From contig JAZUPD010000082.1 of the NCBI GenBank assembly GCA_045604985.1, forward strand, positions 1 to 18,975: a stretch of 18,975 nucleotides of DNA. Reading direction: 5' to 3'. Shown here one piece after another: positions 14,927 through 18,975 of this stretch; the stretch's first letter is position 1, and each line of letters opens with the position of its first letter. The position numbers and the translations under genes were made by a program. Under the pieces are notes generated by a model. It saw only the letters and a list, made by a program, of their open reading frames with translations, ran no database searches and was not told the DNA's origin. The DNA is from SIG710 sp045604985. Lineage in GTDB: Bacteria > Bacillota > Clostridia > Oscillospirales > CAG-272.

Positions 14927-15893
14927 TTTTATCTGCCCTTTCGGAAAGATATTTTTTTCTGGCAAGCAGTGCTGTACCCGCCGCATTATCGGATGAAAAA
15001 GAAGGCTCGGCAAAAAATGAATTTTTTCTCACCGCAAGCATATTATTTAATATGGAATTGCTCATCACACCTCCCGAATAGATAACGGGTATATCTCCGA
15101 ATTTCTCGATTAGATTTTTTGTAAGAAATACAAGCGTTCTGCCCACGAAATCAAAGACAGCCGCACTGACAAGGGCTTTATCTCCTGTCTCACGGTAGAG
15201 CTTCTCTGCCTGATTCTCCATTCCCGAAGCATTGCATGAAAGCCCTTTTACGGAAATCTTGAATTTGGGTATCTTTTTATCATTTTTGAGCGCAAGGGCT
15301 TCCATCTCTCTGCCGCAAGGAAAATCAAGCCCCATGCTGACGCCTGCTCTGTCAATGACCTGACCGAAATTAAGGTCCTCCGTTCCGCCTACGAGTTCCA
15401 CCGAAAACGAAGCCTCAAAAGGCTTTACAAGAAGCAGCTCGGTAGTTCCTCCCGAAATATGAAAAGCGGCAAACGTTCCTCCGTTCAGCAGATCAAGCCC
15501 CGCCGAGGAATAGAGTGCTGCCATGATATGATTGCTCTGATGGGAAAAATTATAAATAGGTGCACCCGTTGCCGCAGCCATGGAATATGCAACGTTCCTA
15601 CCGACGAGAAAGCAAGGCATATATGACTCCTCGGCGTCTCTCGGCTTTGCTGAATAGCCTATCGCAATTATTCTTTTGTCCGAAAGAACATTGCCTGCTT
15701 CAGAAAGCAAAGGCGGTAGATTTTTAATATGCGCAAAGACCGCATCGCTCTGTCTCAACCCTCTCTCCCCTTGCTTTACGGGAAGAAGCTGCTTAAGATT
15801 TGCGATTATTTTTCCCTCTCGGTCTGCAATGGCAACAGATGTCGTATAATTGCTTGTGTCTATACCCACAAAGCAAACATCTTTTTCTGTCAT
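14913..15893 (-). CDS. TsaD/Kae1-like ASKHA protein, divergent paralogue (often labelled O-sialoglycoprotein endopeptidase)
   Basis: This 326-residue protein is related to TsaD (YgjD/Kae1), which makes the t6A tRNA modification with TsaB and TsaE. It has an N-terminal ASKHA phosphate loop (FVGIDTSNYTTSVAIAD), the metal-binding HxxxH (H118, H122 in FSHQSNHI), SGGTTELLLV (147-156, where canonical TsaD has SGGHT), FGQVIDRAGVSMGLDFP, GGVMSN (274-279), and SDNAAG with D302 near the C terminus. The fold and metal ligands are kept, but the wording differs clearly from housekeeping TsaD. It most resembles the divergent TsaD-like proteins found beside nusB/xseA in Clostridia. The old peptidase label is not supported by TsaD biochemistry. 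ATG overlaps the nusB stop (ATGA). True function unknown; a paralogue role is my inference. Confidence 0.82.
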   Translation of the reverse strand: MTEKDVCFVGIDTSNYTTSVAIADREGKIIANLKQLLPVKQGERGLRQSDAVFAHIKNLPPLLSEAGNVLSDKRIIAIGYSAKPRDAEESYMPCFLVGRNVAYSMAAATGAPIYNFSHQSNHIMAALYSSAGLDLLNGGTFAAFHISGGTTELLLVKPFEASFSVELVGGTEDLNFGQVIDRAGVSMGLDFPCGREMEALALKNDKKIPKFKISVKGLSCNASGMENQAEKLYRETGDKALVSAAVFDFVGRTLVFLTKNLIEKFGDIPVIYSGGVMSNSILNNMLAVRKNSFFAEPSFSSDNAAGTALLARKKYLSERADKNGSI

Positions 15894-16309
15894 TCCTTTT
15901 CACCAACATCGTTTTTAACTGCGTTGAGTATGCCGTTAATAAATGCCTTTGCTTTTTCATCATCGAACTTTTTGGTAAGCTCAACAGCCTCATTGATGGA
16001 GACTCTCGAAGGAATATCGTCGGCAAATGCAAGCTCGTATACCGCAAGGCGCAATATAGCCCTTGAAACTCTTGTAAGTCTTTCAGTCTTCCATCCCAAC
16101 GAATGTTTTGCGATAAGAGCATCAATCTCTTTCCTCTTTTCGCAAACTGCAAAGTATACTTCTTTTATAAAATTGTCTTTTGGTATCTGGCGAGCTTCTG
16201 AGGAGCTTTCAAAAATCATCGCCTTATCCTCGTCTGCGCGAAATTCCGTTTCGTATATTAGCCCGATTATATATTCTCGAGCTTCTCTTCTTGAAATTCT
16301 TACTGCCAT
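15890..16309 (-). CDS. nusB: Transcription antitermination factor NusB
   Basis: This 139-residue all-helical protein binds boxA RNA with S10 (NusE) in rRNA antitermination. The family pattern is clear: ISRREAREYIIGLIYETEF at the N terminus, LTRVSRAILRLAVYELAF in the middle, and SRVSINEAVELTKKFDDEKAKAFINGILNAV (split) at the C terminus. The frame could also begin at TTG 16315 (six bases earlier). AAAGGA lies four bases before that TTG and ten before the ATG at 16309. I chose ATG because it fits family length, but the TTG cannot be excluded. It is the first gene of the ten-gene operon, behind a good promoter, and overlaps the next gene by four bases. Confidence 0.95.
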   Translation of the reverse strand: MAVRISRREAREYIIGLIYETEFRADEDKAMIFESSSEARQIPKDNFIKEVYFAVCEKRKEIDALIAKHSLGWKTERLTRVSRAILRLAVYELAFADDIPSRVSINEAVELTKKFDDEKAKAFINGILNAVKNDVGEKE

Positions 16310-16342
16310 GTCCAATTTGTCCTTTCAAAATAACTATTATTT

Positions 16343-16371
16343 ATTTTATATTATTTTTAGTAAAAAGTCAA
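16343..16371 (-). promoter_or_regulatory. Sigma-A promoter of the nusB-ybaK operon
   Basis: On the minus strand TTGACT (16371-16366), 17 bases, then TAAAAT (16348-16343). The predicted start is near 16336, giving a leader of under 30 bases. It is the only convincing promoter found for the ten genes down to ybaK. It lies back-to-back with the upstream region of the plus-strand M23 gene. Confidence 0.8.
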
Positions 16372-16379
16372 TCATAAAA

Positions 16380-16402
16380 TGAATATTTTTTCCGAATATT
16401 CA
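16380..16402. promoter_or_regulatory. Palindrome between divergent genes, possible operator
   Basis: TGAATATT (16380-16387) is exactly inverted as AATATTCA (16395-16402) with a 7-base spacer. It sits just upstream of the nusB -35 box and about 40 bases before the M23 start codon, so a bound protein could affect either gene. The TGAAT/ATTCA arms recall ARG-box halves, but the spacing is wrong for ArgR. In AT-rich DNA a chance palindrome is also plausible. Confidence 0.3.
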
Positions 16403-16441
16403 CATTTTTTCGTATATTTATTTTTTAGGGGTGCATTATAA

Positions 16442-17431
16442 ATGAAAAAAACAATTTATTCCGTGCTTGTTTTGTTTATTATTATAATTTCCCTGTTTTT
16501 CGGAAATCAGATGATAGAAAAAGCAGAGAATACAATTCTTCCTGCGAGTGCAGATCACATCAAATGGGTAGAATTTTCTGTCCCAAAATCGGCACTTGAC
16601 GAGGCTCTTGCCCTTGATATCGCCACTCACGGAACAGAAATGCATATTCCCATCTACCGTTCACTTGCATATCTTGCTGCAAAAAATTACGGCAACTTTC
16701 AAAAATATAAAAAAGGCACCCTTACGGATATCGGGAATGACATTTTTTCACTTTCCGAAAAAATGAGCGAAAACAAACTTTATAACTACTATCTTTCGGC
16801 ATACAATGCCCTTCTTTGCAGCTTTGTGGGGGATTATACGAAAATTTATGAAAACGGAGAAAAAGAAAGCGGATATGGGCTTCGTGTTTTTTCTCCCATT
16901 GCCGCAGGGTACTATTACAGGGATTTTGATGATTTTGGTGCTTCGCGTTCATATGGCTATAAACGCTCACATCTTGGTCACGACATGCTCGGAAGCGTCG
17001 GCACCCCGATAATCGCCATTGAAAGCGGAAGAGTTGAAGCCATAGGATGGAATCAGTACGGAGGCTGGAGAATAGGAATCCGAAGCTTTGACGGTCTTAG
17101 ATATTATTACTATGCTCATCTGAGAAAGGATCACCCATATAACGACATTTTCGAAGGAAAAATAATAAATGCGGGCGAGGTCATCGGTTATCTGGGTATG
17201 ACGGGATATAGTACAAAGGAAAATACTAACAATATCGACACCCCGCATCTGCATTTTGGGATCGAGCTTATTTTCTCACCGGAACAAAAGGACGGATATA
17301 ATCAAATCTGGATAGATGCATATGCCATTACGCAGTTTTTATATAAAAACAGGAGCGAGGTGGTCTATGATAAAGATGAAGGAGAATACAATGCAAAATA
17401 CTACTATGTTTATTCCGAGACACCCGATTGA
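16442..17431 (+). CDS. Membrane-anchored M23 (LytM-type) peptidase
   Basis: This 329-residue protein has an uncleaved-looking N-terminal membrane anchor (residues 4-21) and so probably faces the cell wall. An N-terminal helical region (about 45-145) matches no domain I know. The C-terminal LytM domain holds a complete zinc and catalytic set: HLGHD (H177, D181), YYYYAHL (H226) and PHLHFG (H269, H271). It should therefore be an active peptidoglycan endopeptidase, unlike degenerate SpoIIQ-type members. The stretch GWNQYGGWRIGIRSFDG is characteristic of a clostridial M23 subfamily whose role is not established. Start ATG has AGGGG eight bases upstream. No clear sigma-A promoter was found, so an alternative sigma factor, perhaps in sporulation, is possible but unproven. 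radA follows with its own promoter. Confidence 0.9.
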   Translation: MKKTIYSVLVLFIIIISLFFGNQMIEKAENTILPASADHIKWVEFSVPKSALDEALALDIATHGTEMHIPIYRSLAYLAAKNYGNFQKYKKGTLTDIGNDIFSLSEKMSENKLYNYYLSAYNALLCSFVGDYTKIYENGEKESGYGLRVFSPIAAGYYYRDFDDFGASRSYGYKRSHLGHDMLGSVGTPIIAIESGRVEAIGWNQYGGWRIGIRSFDGLRYYYYAHLRKDHPYNDIFEGKIINAGEVIGYLGMTGYSTKENTNNIDTPHLHFGIELIFSPEQKDGYNQIWIDAYAITQFLYKNRSEVVYDKDEGEYNAKYYYVYSETPD

Positions 17432-17472
17432 TTTTTTACGATAGTCCAAAAATAAATGTTATTTCATCGGTA

Positions 17473-17501
17473 TTGCAAAATTTCTCCATTTATGTTATAC
17501 T
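17473..17501 (+). promoter_or_regulatory. Sigma-A promoter of radA
   Basis: TTGCAA (17473-17478), 17 bases, then TATACT (17496-17501) with TG one base upstream (extended -10). The predicted start is near 17508, about 20 bases before the radA ATG. It lies in the short gap after the M23 gene, so radA can be expressed independently. Confidence 0.82.
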
Positions 17502-17528
17502 AAATAAAAAGTTATTTTGGAGAAAAAT

Positions 17529-18935
17529 ATGAAAGGTGTAAAAACGGTTTATATATGCTCGGAATGTGAATATACAAGCCCAAAATGGATGGGAAAATGC
17601 ACGTCCTGCGGTGCTTGGAATTCTTTCGTTGAGGATGTGGTGGAAAGCGAAACGAAATCAGTCGCTCCAAAAAGAATATCAATGAACGGCGGCGGCACAA
17701 ACCACACTCAAAAATTTGAAGAACTTACTCTTCCCTCTTATATGCGCTCGGAAACCGGTCTTGGTGAGCTTGACAGAGTCCTCGGCGGCGGGCTGGTCCA
17801 CGGCTCCGTGGTTCTTCTTTCAGGTGAACCCGGCATAGGCAAATCAACTCTTCTCATGCAGATATCTGATGCTCTCGGAAATATCGACTGTGCCGAAAAA
17901 AAGAGAAACGTTCTATATATTTCAGGCGAAGAATCGGGCGGTCAGCTTAAGCTGAGAGCAAAAAGGCTCGGTATAGAAGGAAAAAATCTTCATGTTCTTA
18001 CCGAGACCAATATCGAAAACATACTTGATGAAATCGCTTCCCTCAAGCCGGATGTCGTTATAGTTGACTCCATTCAAACGGTTTACAGCGACAGAATGAC
18101 AAGCGCTCCGGGAAGCACGACACAGATAAAAGAAAGCGCCCTTTCATTTATAAATCTTGCAAAAAGTGCGGGAATTTCAATGCTCCTCGTTGGACACGTC
18201 AATAAAGAGGGGGGGATTGCGGGTCCTAAGGTGCTTGAGCACATGGTTGATGCCGTCCTTTATTTTGAGGGAGAAAGACATCAATCATATAGGATAATCA
18301 GAGCCATTAAAAACCGTTTCGGCTCAACAAACGAAATAGGCGTTTTCGAAATGACGGACAAGGGTCTTGAAGAGGTTGAAAATCCATCGGAGATGCTACT
18401 TGCCGGCAGACCAAAAAACGTTCCGGGAAATTGTGCTGTTTGCACCATGGAGGGTACAAGACCTATTATTGCTGAAATCCAGGCACTTGTTGCACAGACG
18501 TCATTCCCCGCTCCCAGAAGAGCCGCAAACGGCATTGATTATAACAGAATGTGCCTGATTCTTGCGGTACTGGAAAAGCGTCTTGGGCTTAAATTTTTTC
18601 AGAACGATGTTTATATGAATGTTATCGGAGGTCTGCACATTGATGAGCCTGCATCCGATATTGCGGTGGCTCTTTCAATGGTTTCAAGCCTTACAGACCG
18701 AATAATTCCCGATGACGTTATCGCCATCGGCGAGCTTGGTCTTTCGGGTGAATGCAGAGCTGTTTCAAATATTGAAGCTAGAATACACGAGGCCGCAAGA
18801 CTTGGATTTACAAGGGCAGTCATCCCCTACCGCAATGTTGAAAAAAGAAAAATTGCAGTGGACGGGATTGACCTTATCCCTATCAAGAGCATCTACGAGG
18901 CTCTTGCGGTAATGAAGAAAAAGGAAGATGAATAA
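17529..18935 (+). CDS. radA: DNA repair protein RadA (Sms)
   Basis: This 468-residue DnaB-like helicase/ATPase drives branch migration in recombination. Domains in order are an N-terminal zinc finger with four cysteines (C10, C13, C24, C27), a RecA-like ATPase with Walker A GEPGIGKS (99-106) and Walker B-like VVIVDSIQT, the RadA-specific KNRFG motif (261-265), and a C-terminal Lon-like domain (SDIAVALSMVSSLTDRIIP, GELGLSGE). The frame is open from a TTG at 17517, but that codon lies inside the ribosome binding site TTTGGAG. ATG at 17529, six bases after GGAG, is the likely start. It is followed immediately by a terminator. Together with recN, xseA and xseB it makes the window rich in recombination genes. 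Confidence 0.98.
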   Translation: MKGVKTVYICSECEYTSPKWMGKCTSCGAWNSFVEDVVESETKSVAPKRISMNGGGTNHTQKFEELTLPSYMRSETGLGELDRVLGGGLVHGSVVLLSGEPGIGKSTLLMQISDALGNIDCAEKKRNVLYISGEESGGQLKLRAKRLGIEGKNLHVLTETNIENILDEIASLKPDVVIVDSIQTVYSDRMTSAPGSTTQIKESALSFINLAKSAGISMLLVGHVNKEGGIAGPKVLEHMVDAVLYFEGERHQSYRIIRAIKNRFGSTNEIGVFEMTDKGLEEVENPSEMLLAGRPKNVPGNCAVCTMEGTRPIIAEIQALVAQTSFPAPRRAANGIDYNRMCLILAVLEKRLGLKFFQNDVYMNVIGGLHIDEPASDIAVALSMVSSLTDRIIPDDVIAIGELGLSGECRAVSNIEARIHEAARLGFTRAVIPYRNVEKRKIAVDGIDLIPIKSIYEALAVMKKKEDE

Positions 18936-18974
18936 AAGGAGTCGGTTCACAAATGTGACCCCACTCCTTTTTTT
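18934..18974 (+). terminator. Rho-independent terminator of radA
   Basis: Directly at the radA stop codon, AAAAGGAGT pairs with ACTCCTTTT. Inside it, GGT-T-CACA pairs with TGTG-ACC with one bulged T. Seven or more T end the structure. The stem overlaps the stop codon by two bases. The long bulged stem with GGTTCACAAATGTGACC resembles a terminator form I recall from other gut Clostridia, so copies elsewhere in the genome are possible. Confidence 0.9.
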
Positions 18975-18975
18975 G

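Noticed and set aside
14927..15013. N-terminal extension of XseA
   Set aside because: These 29 codons lie inside the TsaD-like gene, carry no family similarity, and a better start with a ribosome binding site exists at 14926.
16380..16402. An ARG box for ArgR autoregulation
   Set aside because: The arms contain TGAAT and ATTCA, but they are 13 bases apart instead of about four, and no second box is seen at a suitable distance.

Overview
This window looks like the chromosome of a Bacillota bacterium of class Clostridia, probably an uncultured, anaerobic, Oscillospirales-like gut lineage. The reasons are moderate to low GC, AGGAGG-type ribosome binding sites, sigma-A promoters with 17-bp spacers, a nusB-xseA-xseB-ispA-tlyA-nadK-argR-recN gene order, and a biotin/sodium-dependent decarboxylase cluster. 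The lineage is an inference. Gene content is mostly core. I found no tRNA, rRNA, CRISPR array, phage gene, insertion sequence or toxin/defence module.

Region 1 (about 1-5260, minus strand) is a five-gene operon. In transcription order it encodes an acyl-CoA carboxyltransferase (MmdA-like), a small membrane OadG-like subunit, a free biotin carrier protein, the membrane OadB/GcdB/MmdB sodium-pump subunit, and a pyruvate/oxaloacetate carboxyltransferase (OadA/5S-like) without its own biotin domain. A strong promoter lies at 5229-5257 and a bidirectional hairpin terminator at 61-95. Two soluble carboxyltransferases with different substrates share one carrier and one sodium pump. The set could act as a transcarboxylase, a sodium-pumping decarboxylase, or both. 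A possible partial gene starts at 54 and leaves the window.

Region 2 (5145-5614) is the main non-coding gap. It holds the decarboxylase promoter, an AT-rich upstream stretch, the yebC terminator, and a structured element of about 200 bp bounded by perfect 12-bp inverted repeats. That element resembles the palindromic intergenic repeats common in gut Clostridia.

Region 3 (5615-8132, minus strand) is an argS-yebC transcription unit with its own promoter at 8104-8132.

Region 4 (8261-16371, minus strand) is a compact ten-gene operon: nusB, a TsaD/Kae1 paralogue, xseA, xseB, ispA, tlyA, nadK, argR, recN, ybaK. Junctions are overlapping or nearly so, and one promoter lies at 16343-16371. It covers transcription antitermination, DNA repair, isoprenoid synthesis, rRNA methylation, NADP supply, arginine regulation and tRNA editing. 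Relative to the Bacillus subtilis version, folD and dxs are absent, and the TsaD-like gene sits between nusB and xseA.

Region 5 (16442-18974, plus strand) is divergent. It has a membrane-anchored M23 peptidase gene, then radA with its own promoter and a strong terminator at the window end.

The most interesting items are the dual-carboxyltransferase decarboxylase operon, the MITE-like element beside its promoter, and the TsaD paralogue. I see no clear evidence of a wholly new system; the rest is well-known housekeeping.
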